Shown here in pieces: positions 34,672-42,808 of a stretch of 64,000 nucleotides of DNA. Position numbers and translations under genes: made by a program. The DNA lies in NCBI RefSeq assembly GCF_013389455.1, contig NZ_CP058278.1, positions 1,736,001-1,800,000 of the forward strand. The letters are read 5' to 3'. Position 1 is the first letter of the stretch, and each line of letters starts with the position of its first letter. The notes under the pieces are model-generated. The model saw only the letters and a list, made by a program, of their open reading frames with translations, was not told the origin of the DNA and searched no databases. The DNA is from Flavobacterium inviolabile. Lineage in GTDB: Bacteria > Bacteroidota > Bacteroidia > Flavobacteriales > Flavobacteriaceae.

Positions 34672-36591
34672 ATGAAATATAAGTTTTTATTTTATTTGAT
34701 TTTTTTCATGATAAATGAAGTTTATTCTCAGGTACAAGTGTATGTGTCTCCACTGCCATTAGGTAATGATATTACGGGCAATGGTACTTTAGCTAAACCC
34801 TTTCTAACCCTTCAAAAAGCAAAAGAGTATGTTAGGACAATCAACTCCAGTATGACACAAAATATTGAAGTAAATATATTTCCTGGGGAGTATCTTTTGA
34901 ATACTACTTTACTGTTTGATAATTTGGATAGTGGAACAAATGGTAAAAGAATAATTTATAAAGCGTATGACTCGAACAATAAACCTGTTATTAGTGGTGG
35001 TGAAAGAGTGACCGGATGGGTTTTGGATGATCCTGTTAAAAATATTTGGAAAGTCAATATAGGTAATAAATATGCAAGACAGCTTTATGTTAACGGGGTT
35101 AAGATGACCAGATCAAGAAGTGAAACAACTAGGGACATAATAGAAACGAAGACAGGATATCTTTCGACTTGTTATGACTTTTCAACATGGAATAATATAA
35201 AGGATATGGAAGTTGTTTCTATGATTCGCTGGAGAGCACAAAAAATTCCTGTAGAGTCGGTTTGTAATAGTCAACTTGTTGTTAACCCCCTTTTTTGGAA
35301 ATATTTGGTTCATAGTGATGGTAATACTGATTTTAAAACAGCTCCGGCTTATTGGCTTGAAAATCATTATAAATTAATTGATAAAGAAAATGAGTGGTAT
35401 ATTGATAGAATAACACAAACGTTATATTATAAGCCTGTTAATGCTATTAATTCAGTATCTCAATTAAATAATTTAGATGTAATTATTCCTAAATTAGAAA
35501 AAATGATTGATGGAAACAATGTTTCTAATTTAAATTTTGATGGAATTATTTTTAAGTATTCTACATGGAAAAAACCTTCAGAAGTTAATAATTATATGGC
35601 TACATCCAATAATGGATATTGGCCATCACAAGCGGATGCAAATGTAGAAATAGGTGACCCAAATTTTTATAATCATTATATGAAGTCATCACCAATTATT
35701 GGTGCTATGACTTTTATTGAAGCAAAAAACCTGAAAATAGTCAACAATGAATTTAGACATATTGGAGGAACGGCAGTAGTTTTTGGTGAGAATTCTACAA
35801 ATAATAATATTTGCAATAATACTTTTAATGATATATCGGCAAGTGCAATCCGGGTTGGTGAAATTTTAGGTGATACTGGAGATTCTAATCCTCAGTTTAG
35901 TCAAAGTAAAGTTGATAATATAAGCGGTAATAGTATAAGCAATAATTTTATTGATAATATTGCTAATGAATATTTTGGATCAGTTGGAATATTTATTCCC
36001 TATGCTAAGAATACAACAATAAAAAATAATACAATATCTCATTTTCCTTATACTGGTATATCAATAGGTTGGGGATGGAATGTTAATCATAATTTAGGAG
36101 TTAATATTATTAGTAATAATAAAATTGATTGTTCGAGTCAGATTCTTCCGGATGGAGGAGCTATATATACGCTTAGTTCACAAGGAACAGTAAATTCAAA
36201 ATCGCAGATTACGAATAACTATATTACCAATCAGAAATTTTATAGAGGAGCCATATATTTGGATCAGGCATCATGCAATATCGAAATTAAGAATAATGTT
36301 ATTGATATTTTTGATAATCAATCTATAGTGAGTAGTGTTGATTGTGTTCAGGAAGGTGTGAGATCAATAGAATATTGGTATGTTTCTAGTAATAATCTTT
36401 TGAAAGATAATTATTATAATAGTAGGTATCTGTCTCCACCAAATCCTAGTTTGCCAAATCAAGGTTGTATTGTTGGACCTTGTGTAGGTAATGTGGTTGA
36501 AAATAATATCCCTTTTAATGGATTTGGCAATCATAATCAAAACAATATTGTTATAAATTCTGGTCAAATAATAAATTATAATTGTAATTAA
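34672..36591 (+). CDS. Exported right-handed parallel beta-helix protein
   Basis: A 639-residue protein with a signal peptide (to about residue 20). The opening VYVSPLPLGNDITGNGTLAKPFLTLQKAKEYV is the typical beginning of parallel beta-helix (PbH1/pectate-lyase-like) proteins. Later repeats such as NNEFRHIGGTAVVFGENSTNNNICNN show the Asn-ladder rungs from about residue 350 on. These folds bind or cleave polysaccharide. The region is much more AT-rich than the genome around it. It has no T9SS C-terminal domain of its own, but a protein with one is encoded two genes on. Confidence 0.85.
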   Translation: MKYKFLFYLIFFMINEVYSQVQVYVSPLPLGNDITGNGTLAKPFLTLQKAKEYVRTINSSMTQNIEVNIFPGEYLLNTTLLFDNLDSGTNGKRIIYKAYDSNNKPVISGGERVTGWVLDDPVKNIWKVNIGNKYARQLYVNGVKMTRSRSETTRDIIETKTGYLSTCYDFSTWNNIKDMEVVSMIRWRAQKIPVESVCNSQLVVNPLFWKYLVHSDGNTDFKTAPAYWLENHYKLIDKENEWYIDRITQTLYYKPVNAINSVSQLNNLDVIIPKLEKMIDGNNVSNLNFDGIIFKYSTWKKPSEVNNYMATSNNGYWPSQADANVEIGDPNFYNHYMKSSPIIGAMTFIEAKNLKIVNNEFRHIGGTAVVFGENSTNNNICNNTFNDISASAIRVGEILGDTGDSNPQFSQSKVDNISGNSISNNFIDNIANEYFGSVGIFIPYAKNTTIKNNTISHFPYTGISIGWGWNVNHNLGVNIISNNKIDCSSQILPDGGAIYTLSSQGTVNSKSQITNNYITNQKFYRGAIYLDQASCNIEIKNNVIDIFDNQSIVSSVDCVQEGVRSIEYWYVSSNNLLKDNYYNSRYLSPPNPSLPNQGCIVGPCVGNVVENNIPFNGFGNHNQNNIVINSGQIINYNCN

Positions 36592-36603
36592 AATATATAA
36601 CTA

Positions 36604-37803
36604 ATGAAAAAGCAGCTGAACATAATTATAATATTAATGGTTAATATTATATCCGTTTTTAATATGTATTCACAATGTCCAATAGTATTTCCTGTTAATT
36701 CAAGTAATGGATCCAAAATTTGTTTAGAAGGAACTCCGGCACCTTCTAATGATATTTGTCTGGAAAATTTAAATGGAGATTTAAAATTCATTTTAAATGG
36801 GAACAATCAAAATTCAGATTTATTTACATTCCTAAAGAATGGGAGCTTGCAAATTGGAGATAAAACGGATAATTCATTTAGTAGCCTGATTATTAAGGGC
36901 GCTAATAAGCCATTAAATAAAAATGGTAAAAGAGATATTTCATTTGATTTTGAAGATGCTGGAAAATCTAAAATTAGAGCATATCGAGGAGGAGGGTCTG
37001 ATACTTACCTACAGTTTTTAACTAATCCAGCTAATAGTAATGATATTGAGAATCCTATTGTTAGAATGCATATAAATGAAAACGGGAGAGTTGGTATAGG
37101 GACAGAAGAACCGATGGAGATATTAGATGTTAAAGGTAATTTTAGAATTAATTCCTTAAATAACAATAATTATTCAAAATGGAGTATTAATAATAATAAC
37201 GATTTATTGATAGACAATTCTGTTGGTAAAAAAATGATCTTGCAGGGACCAAATCAGCCTTTAGGAATTGGAAGTATCCGGTATTTGGCATTTGATTTTA
37301 AAGATGCTGGTACAGCTATGCTAGGTGCTTATAGAGGAGGAAGCATGGGCACATATTTGCAGTTTTATACAAATGATGAAGGAACTACAGATAATCCATT
37401 ACCCAGAATGCAGATTAACTCAGATGGTAAAGTGATTATTGGTATGGATACACGAACAGGAATTTCATCACCAGGTAACTATAGGCTTTATGTAGCAGAT
37501 GGAGTTTTGTCTGAAAAATTTAAGGCAGCAATTAAAACGACATCACAGTGGTCTGATTATGTTTTTGATGATACTTATGAATTAAAACCATTAGAAGAAG
37601 TTGAGGAGTTTATAAAGGTTAATAAACACTTACCTAATATTCCGTCAGCAGAGCAGTTAGTAAAAGATGGAGGGATTGATTTAAGTGAGATGCAGGCTAA
37701 GCAAATGGAAAAAATAGAAGAACTGACGTTGTATTTGATAGCGATGAAAAAGGAAATAGAATTGTTGAAAAAAGAAAATAAAGAGCTAAAAGAATCCAGA
37801 TGA
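36604..37803 (+). CDS. Exported tail-fibre-like protein with duplicated module and coiled-coil end
   Basis: A 399-residue protein with a signal peptide (to about 23). Two copies of a module of about 75 residues (96-170 and 211-283) share FDFxDAGxxxxxAYRGG, then TYLQF and an Asn/Gly-rich GIG-type ending. The C-terminus has a chaperone-of-endosialidase-like KTTSQWSDYVFDDTYEL segment and a Lys/Glu coiled coil (MEKIEELTLYLIAMKKEIEL). Such proteins are common in Bacteroidota and are thought to be surface fibres. The stop overlaps the start of the next gene (ATGA). Confidence 0.82.
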   Translation: MKKQLNIIIILMVNIISVFNMYSQCPIVFPVNSSNGSKICLEGTPAPSNDICLENLNGDLKFILNGNNQNSDLFTFLKNGSLQIGDKTDNSFSSLIIKGANKPLNKNGKRDISFDFEDAGKSKIRAYRGGGSDTYLQFLTNPANSNDIENPIVRMHINENGRVGIGTEEPMEILDVKGNFRINSLNNNNYSKWSINNNNDLLIDNSVGKKMILQGPNQPLGIGSIRYLAFDFKDAGTAMLGAYRGGSMGTYLQFYTNDEGTTDNPLPRMQINSDGKVIIGMDTRTGISSPGNYRLYVADGVLSEKFKAAIKTTSQWSDYVFDDTYELKPLEEVEEFIKVNKHLPNIPSAEQLVKDGGIDLSEMQAKQMEKIEELTLYLIAMKKEIELLKKENKELKESR

Positions 37804-38366
37804 AAAAGATAATAATCTTATTGTTTTGTAATTCAGTGTTTTCGCAATGTCTTACAAATGTTAATATTTCGACCTCAAATTACAGTACTGTATTGACCGA
37901 ATCATCAACGTATATCAAAATAAATTCTTCAGTAGCTTCTGCTATAAAAGTTAAATTAGATGCAAATCCAAATAATGGATATGTAGAAATGAATCCCGGG
38001 TTTATAGCCTTTCCTGCTCTAGATGGAGAATTTATAGCACAAGCTTTAGACGGGTGTGGTGTTTTGATACCTAGTAAGAATAATTTAGAGGATAGTGTTA
38101 TTAATAATGCTTTTTCAGATTTAAATATATCACTTTATCCTAATCCTACAATTGATAAGGTTAATATCTCGTTTAATAGTCTTAATGATTTGTTGTATGA
38201 TTTTCAAATTTTTGATATCAATGGAAAATTAATTTTAGAAAAAAGGATTAAATCGAATGAGAAAAATTGTTTAATTGATCTTACCGCTCTGCAGTCTAAT
38301 GTTTATATCTATAAATTAAAATCTGGTACTACTATTAAGGAAGGGCGAATAATAAAAAGACAATAG
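37800..38366 (+). CDS. Type IX secretion C-terminal sorting-domain protein
   Basis: A 188-residue exported protein. The C-terminal 80 residues are a type A T9SS sorting domain: LYPNPTIDKVNISF near 117-130, then FDINGKLI near 146 and the terminal block NVYIYKLKSGTTIKEGRIIKR. The short passenger region has no recognised domain. Secretion through the T9SS with cell-surface attachment is expected. It is the last gene of a three-gene AT-rich locus and is translationally coupled to the fibre-like gene. Confidence 0.9.
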   Translation: MKKIIILLFCNSVFSQCLTNVNISTSNYSTVLTESSTYIKINSSVASAIKVKLDANPNNGYVEMNPGFIAFPALDGEFIAQALDGCGVLIPSKNNLEDSVINNAFSDLNISLYPNPTIDKVNISFNSLNDLLYDFQIFDINGKLILEKRIKSNEKNCLIDLTALQSNVYIYKLKSGTTIKEGRIIKRQ

Positions 38367-38737
38367 TGATTGTACAAATAATATCTTTGAAGCAACAATT
38401 ATTACAATAACGGTAGAATTGAAAGGAAATTATGGTAATTGTAATATTGATGGTGAATGTAACTATTTTATAGTCTGGAAGTTAATGGGTTGAAACCGGA
38501 AGGAAGTATCAGTTAATAGAGAATTGGATTTAAATGTTGTCAAAAATACCTGAAAAGCAAAAGCCGCTGAATTTTCAGCGGCTTTTGTTGTCCTGTTGGG
38601 ACCAGTTTTGAATTGTTTTCTGTAGGATTTTTAGAGCCTCCGGAATGTTGTTAAGGAAAGCGTCTTAATAATGTAAACATCAGGGGCTGTTCTTTGAATC
38701 TTTACGGTTGATATCAGCAAGGGAATAGGATGATTAT
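38367..38737. other. Spacer with possible gene remnant and terminator
   Basis: A 371-base spacer. A stop-bounded plus-strand frame at 38356-38493 without ATG encodes a plausible peptide end (LKGNYGNCNIDGECNYFIVW), perhaps a remnant. A strong terminator lies at 38558-38590. Nothing else is seen. Confidence 0.4.
38558..38590 (+). terminator. Strong terminator of the surface-protein locus
   Basis: A 13-bp perfect stem (38558-38570 with 38575-38587), 4-base loop and short T-run. Confidence 0.82.
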
Positions 38738-39589
38738 TTAGATACCATAGGCATGCATCCACCTTTTTTTAATTTCTTCGGTTATGTGGTTGTATTCAAC
38801 ATCTATGCCTTTTGAAAGAGGATCAACAGGGGTGCGTAGTGGTCTTTTTCCTTTTTCGGTGTTAACAAGGCGCAGCGCGGCATCTGCGATGAGTTGCGGG
38901 TTTGGTGCGAATTCGGTGAAAAGTTTTCCAAATGCCTGCCGGATATTTTGCTGTACCTCCGTTAGTGCGGGTCCGTATGATTCCTGAATACCTTCACGGT
39001 CCCCGTTTACATGTACCTTACTGATAATTTCGGTCAGGAAACCTCCGGGTTCCAGGAGTACAGCTTCTACTCCCTGTCCGATTAACTCCGTATAGGCACC
39101 TTCTATAAACCCTTCCAATGCAAATTTACTGGCGTTATAGGCAGACTGCAACGGAAGCGAAATACGGCCAACCTGACTGGAAACGGTGATGATAAGGCCA
39201 TCCTTTGCCGCACGCATAGCAGGCAGTACCGCATTGTTTACCCTGAGCACTCCCCAGACGTTCACGTCAAATAGTTTTTGGACCTGTGGTACCGAATAGG
39301 ATTCCAGCACACCGCCGCCATAGATTCCCGCATTGTTGATCAGTACATCGATCCGGTTATGTTGGGCATATATTGCAGCGATGGCACGGTTCACAGCGGT
39401 ATCATCCGTTACATCCATATCGATCACGGTTGTGTTGGGTAAAGCTCCCAATGTTTTGGCATGTTCCGCATTGCTGCCCGTGACATTGCGCATCGTAGCG
39501 ATTACGGTATGACCCTCTTTATCGAAAGTACGCACCATTAAGGCACCGAAGCCGGTACTGGAGCCTGTAATTACAATTACTTTTTTCAT
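38738..39589 (-). CDS. Short-chain dehydrogenase/reductase
   Basis: A 283-residue classical SDR: cofactor motif TGSSTGFGALMV near 8-19, NNAGIYGGG near 85-93, catalytic Ser in ITVSSQVG near 135-142 and YNASK with Tyr near 153, C-terminal region long enough for a retinol-dehydrogenase-like fold. Substrate unknown. It is divergent from an HxlR regulator gene, the usual arrangement for a redox- or electrophile-controlled reductase. Confidence 0.9.
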   Translation of the reverse strand: MKKVIVITGSSTGFGALMVRTFDKEGHTVIATMRNVTGSNAEHAKTLGALPNTTVIDMDVTDDTAVNRAIAAIYAQHNRIDVLINNAGIYGGGVLESYSVPQVQKLFDVNVWGVLRVNNAVLPAMRAAKDGLIITVSSQVGRISLPLQSAYNASKFALEGFIEGAYTELIGQGVEAVLLEPGGFLTEIISKVHVNGDREGIQESYGPALTEVQQNIRQAFGKLFTEFAPNPQLIADAALRLVNTEKGKRPLRTPVDPLSKGIDVEYNHITEEIKKRWMHAYGI

Positions 39590-39745
39590 TTTGCTTTTTT
39601 TGTTGTCCTTAATTCATTTTTTACTGTTTCAGGATGACCGGCCGGAATCCTTTTTGTGTTTAAAATCAAATTACTGTCTGTGCATAACATCGTTCAGATG
39701 CCTGAAAGCAGCATTTGAAATGCGGTTGCAAATTAAGATAGTTTT

Positions 39746-39780
39746 ACTTTCCTTTGTATAGTCCTTTCCCAAAGGAAAGT
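39746..39780. promoter_or_regulatory. Inverted-repeat operator candidate between SDR and HxlR genes
   Basis: ACTTTCCTTTG at 39746-39756 is perfectly inverted at 39770-39780 (11-bp arms, 13-base spacer), 22 bases before the HxlR ATG and within the divergent promoter region. HxlR regulators bind dyads of this size, so autoregulation and control of the SDR gene is a reasonable inference. Confidence 0.6.
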
Positions 39781-39801
39781 GAAGTAATAGTACACAAAAA
39801 A

Positions 39802-40200
39802 ATGGCGGTAAAAAAAGTACATTCGAGCTGTCTGGAAACGGTAAAACCCGTTCGGGACGCACTGGAGGTTTTAAATGGTAAATGGAAATTGTCGATCATC
39901 ATATCGGTAGCGGTGGGTAATGAACGCTTTACGGATATACAGGACAGTATTCCGGGAATTACACCCAAAGTCCTGGCTAAAGAACTTAAAGAACTCGAAC
40001 AGCATCAGCTGATCAAAAGGACCGTAATAGACGATTATCCGGTGAAGATTGTTTACCGGCCGGAACCTTATGCGGCTACCCTGAATCCGATTATCTTCGC
40101 TTTAAAGGACTGGGGACTGAACCACCGTAAAAAACTTTTTGATAAAGGATATGTAATGGAGGATTTAGGAGCGGCACCGGAGTGTTTACCGGCTGATTAG
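39802..40200 (+). CDS. HxlR-family transcriptional regulator
   Basis: Start taken at the ATG 39802, giving the usual HxlR beginning MAVKKVHSSCLETVKPVRDA; a 16-residue upstream extension in frame would run through the inverted repeat and is unlikely. The 132 residues form a winged helix: LNGKWKLSIIISVAVGNERFTDI near 23-45, PGITPKVLAKELKELEQ near 50-66, then the wing. Cys11 near the N-terminus is placed like the redox-sensing Cys of HypR/YodB-type members. Confidence 0.9.
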   Translation: MAVKKVHSSCLETVKPVRDALEVLNGKWKLSIIISVAVGNERFTDIQDSIPGITPKVLAKELKELEQHQLIKRTVIDDYPVKIVYRPEPYAATLNPIIFALKDWGLNHRKKLFDKGYVMEDLGAAPECLPAD

Positions 40201-40262
40201 AAGGAATTTTTTCTGTATGAGTCGTCCTAAAATAGGTTGACAGATTTTAGAATAAAAATATA

Positions 40263-41093
40263 TTAACCAGTCAGGTTTACCTGGCTGGTTTTTTCATGTA
40301 TAAAATTAGGCGTTTTCATCATTAAACTCAAATGAGGTCTTTTAGCATTATACGTTTCTATCGCTGTTTTTATAAGCTTTCCTAAAGTCTGACCATCTTT
40401 GCATTTATAAAACAAGAATTCGTTTTTTAAAATTCCGTTTATTCTTTCAGCTAAAGCATTTTGATAACAATCATATCCGTCAGTCATAGAGGGTGTAATA
40501 CCGTTTTTAGCTAATACTTCCTGATAAATTTTAGAACAATATTGTAATCCTCTATCGGAGTGATGTATCAGGGGTAATGTTGATTTCCTATTCTGTATAG
40601 CCATTTTTAATGCCTGTACCACATTTTCAGAACTCATATCATCACTCAGCTTATACCCCATTATTTTTCTGCTATAAGCATCAGTAACTAAAGACAGATA
40701 ATGGGTTTTCCGGGATGATTTGACATAAGTGATGTCGCTTACATATACCTGTTCAGGACGTTTAATCTCACACTCTTTCAAAAGATTTTCGTACTTGTGT
40801 AGCCAATGTTTAGAATAGGTAGTTTTAGTGTAACTCTTCATTGGTTTAACAAGTAACTTCTCCCTTCTTAGATAACCAAATAAGGCATCACGACCTATCT
40901 TTACACCCTGTTGATCAAATTGCTTCGAAAGTAGGTAATATAGTTTACGTGTCCCTATACGTGGCATTTCCAATCGCAAAGAAAGAACCAGATGCTTTAC
41001 TTTGAGTAACTCAGATTCCCGATCGAGGATTCTTTTTTGTTCCTGATATATAGCTTGCCTACTTATCCCAAACAATCGGCAACTTTTGGACAA
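40263..41093 (-). CDS. IS3-family transposase OrfB (DDE integrase domain)
   Basis: A 276-residue rve-type integrase. The DDE triad is visible in YVSDITYVKS (Asp near residue 119), HHSDRGLQY (Asp near 181) and ALAERINGIL (Glu near 216). An in-frame TTG starts the stand-alone reading, but the frame continues upstream without stop to the slippery site at 41141-41147, giving VFSQTIFRLREGAGISLSKS, so the active OrfAB protein is probably made by -1 frameshifting. Confidence 0.93.
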   Translation of the reverse strand: MSKSCRLFGISRQAIYQEQKRILDRESELLKVKHLVLSLRLEMPRIGTRKLYYLLSKQFDQQGVKIGRDALFGYLRREKLLVKPMKSYTKTTYSKHWLHKYENLLKECEIKRPEQVYVSDITYVKSSRKTHYLSLVTDAYSRKIMGYKLSDDMSSENVVQALKMAIQNRKSTLPLIHHSDRGLQYCSKIYQEVLAKNGITPSMTDGYDCYQNALAERINGILKNEFLFYKCKDGQTLGKLIKTAIETYNAKRPHLSLMMKTPNFIHEKTSQVNLTG

Positions 41094-41095
41094 AC

Positions 41096-41509
41096 TTATT
41101 CCTGCTCCTTCCCGGAGTCGGAAGATGGTTTGGGAGAAAACTTTTTTCGGATCTGGGTTCCGTACTGACTATCAGAAATGTCGATCATCGTATTGAGAAT
41201 CTTATTTCGAAGTTTCTCACCTGCCAGTTCTTTCTCTAATCGTTTAATAATCTGAGCCGGGGTTTCTTTAGATTTAGACATAAATAACAGATTTGGTTTA
41301 CTCCAGTCTAAGTTACCATATTTTCGCAGCCAAACCAAAACAGTACTTCTGCCTTGGATACCGTAAACAGTTTGAGCCTGTTTATAGGTCATTTCGCCTT
41401 GTTCAACTCGGGAAACTACAGCTAATTTAAAAGCCATATTATAATCCTTTTGAGTACGCTTAACTCGCGTTGTTGTTGTGTCTTTCATAATAAGTCGATT
41501 TTGTGTCAA
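41096..41509 (-). CDS. IS3-family transposase OrfA
   Basis: A 137-residue helix-turn-helix protein (FKLAVVSRVEQGEMTYKQAQTVYGIQGRSTVLVWLRKYG near 27-65) followed by a leucine-zipper-like region. It binds the terminal repeats in IS3 elements. Its frame contains the slippery heptamer A-AAA-AAG about 14 codons before its stop, where ribosomes would slip to make OrfAB. Confidence 0.92.
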   Translation of the reverse strand: MTQNRLIMKDTTTTRVKRTQKDYNMAFKLAVVSRVEQGEMTYKQAQTVYGIQGRSTVLVWLRKYGNLDWSKPNLLFMSKSKETPAQIIKRLEKELAGEKLRNKILNTMIDISDSQYGTQIRKKFSPKPSSDSGKEQE

Positions 41510-41532
41510 CTTATTTCAGGACGGGACAGTAA

Positions 41533-41564
41533 ACAAAAAAAAGCCCTAACTTTCGTTAGAGCTT
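41533..41564 (-). terminator. Terminator of tRNA-Pro
   Basis: A stem of about 10 bp with one mismatch (41541-41550 with 41555-41564) and GAAA loop, directly after the tRNA on the minus strand, followed by a T-rich tract. The IS element ends just beyond, so the insertion spared the terminator. Confidence 0.8.
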
Positions 41565-41568
41565 TTCG

Positions 41569-41643
41569 TCGGGGTGGCAGGATTCGAACCTGCGACCTCC
41601 TGGTCCCAAACCAGGCGCGATGACCGGGCTACGCTACACCCCG
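41569..41643 (-). tRNA. tRNA-Pro (anticodon TGG)
   Basis: The minus strand folds as a cloverleaf: acceptor CGGGGTG/CACCCCG, anticodon stem-loop CCTGG-TTTGGGA-CCAGG with TGG anticodon, T-loop GTTCGAATC. The discriminator base is A; CCA is not encoded. Confidence 0.95.
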
Positions 41644-41775
41644 TGTGTTCTGTAATTGTGGGTGCAAATATAGAACTTAATTTTAATTTCCAAAATCTTT
41701 TTTTGAAATAAATCATTTTTATTTTAGAATAGTTAAAACTAATCTGTTTTGTGTAAAACTTTTTTAATTAAAACT

Positions 41776-41783
41776 TACATTTG
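41776..41783 (+). promoter_or_regulatory. -7 box of trxB
   Basis: TACATTTG fits TAnnTTTG, 28 bases before the trxB ATG. A TTTG at 41748-41751 could serve as -33, though the gap (24 bases) is at the long end. Confidence 0.5.
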
Positions 41784-41811
41784 CTATCTAAAAAAAATAA
41801 AGCAAAGAATT

Positions 41812-42759
41812 ATGTCAGATACCATCGAAAGAGTAAAATGTTTGATTATCGGTTCGGGACCTGCAGGATATACTGCAGCTATTTATGCAGCCAGAGCAAA
41901 CATGAATCCTGTTTTATACCAAGGGACACAACCCGGCGGACAATTAACAACAACGAATGAAGTAGAAAACTTTCCGGGCTATCCGGATGGAGTAACCGGA
42001 CCGGAAATGATGGTGCAGTTACAGGAGCAGGCAAAACGTTTTGGAACAGATGTTCGTGACGGCTGGGCTACCAAAGTTGATTTTTCCGGACCTGTTCACA
42101 AAGTGTGGATTAACGATACCAAAGAAATTCACTGTGAAACGGTAATTATCAGTACCGGAGCTTCTGCAAAATATTTAGGATTGCCATCAGAACAAAAATA
42201 TTTACAATTAGGAGGCGGTGTTTCTGCCTGCGCTGTTTGCGACGGATTCTTCTACAGAAACCAGGAAGTAATTATCGTTGGAGCAGGTGACAGTGCCTGT
42301 GAAGAAGCACACTATCTTTCCAAGTTATGTAAAAAAGTGACCATGTTAGTGAGAAGCGAGAAATTCAGAGCTTCCAAAATCATGGAAGACAGGGTTCGTA
42401 AAACGGAAAATATCGAAATCCTGTTGAATACGGAAACGGATGAGGTAATCGGAGACGGACAGGTGGTAACGGCTGTTCGTGTTAAAAACAGAACAACCGG
42501 AGAATTAAAAGAAATTCCGGTTACAGGGTTCTTCGTAGCGATTGGTCATCAGCCGAACACGGAAATCTTTAAAGAATATATCCAGTTGGACGAAACGGGT
42601 TACATCATCAACGAGCCGGGAACGTCCAAAACCAGCGTACCGGGAGTTTTTGTTGCCGGTGATGCTGCTGATCACGTGTACCGTCAGGCAATCACTGCTG
42701 CCGGAACAGGTTGTATGGCGGCACTTGATGCCGAAAGATATTTGGCTTCTCAAGAGTAA
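41812..42759 (+). CDS. trxB: Thioredoxin-disulfide reductase
   Basis: NADPH-dependent flavoprotein that reduces thioredoxin. Start set at 41812 (MSDTIERVKCLIIGSG) because the -7 box lies at 41776-41783 and upstream in-frame ATG 41749 would precede it. The 315 residues show FAD-binding GSGPAGYTAA near 15, the redox CAVCDG near 140, NADPH-binding GAGDSACEEA near 158-167, and the C-terminal GDAADHVYRQAITAAG block. Single gene, followed by a terminator. Confidence 0.97.
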   Translation: MSDTIERVKCLIIGSGPAGYTAAIYAARANMNPVLYQGTQPGGQLTTTNEVENFPGYPDGVTGPEMMVQLQEQAKRFGTDVRDGWATKVDFSGPVHKVWINDTKEIHCETVIISTGASAKYLGLPSEQKYLQLGGGVSACAVCDGFFYRNQEVIIVGAGDSACEEAHYLSKLCKKVTMLVRSEKFRASKIMEDRVRKTENIEILLNTETDEVIGDGQVVTAVRVKNRTTGELKEIPVTGFFVAIGHQPNTEIFKEYIQLDETGYIINEPGTSKTSVPGVFVAGDAADHVYRQAITAAGTGCMAALDAERYLASQE

Positions 42760-42777
42760 ATACTCCCAATAAAGCAT

Positions 42778-42808
42778 AAAAAAGCCCCGGATTTCCGAGG
42801 CTTTTTTG
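42778..42808. terminator. Shared terminator of trxB and the GIN protein gene
   Basis: A 13-bp stem with one mismatch (AAAAAAGCCCCGG with CCGAGGCTTTTTT), placed between convergent genes and with A/T runs on both sides, so likely bidirectional. Confidence 0.8.

Larger units (their letters stand above)
40218..41528 (-). mobile_element. Complete IS3-family insertion sequence (IS150-like)
   Basis: A 1,311-bp element. Both ends start 5'-TG and end CA. The left end TGAGTCGTCCTAAAATAGG and the inverted right end TGTCCCGTCCTGAAATAAG form imperfect terminal inverted repeats of about 25 bases. It is flanked by the direct 3-bp repeat GTA (40215-40217 and 41529-41531), a typical target duplication. It encodes OrfA and OrfB on the minus strand with a slippery A-AAA-AAG at 41147-41141. 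It lies between the HxlR gene and the tRNA-Pro terminator. Everything needed for transposition appears intact. Confidence 0.93.
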
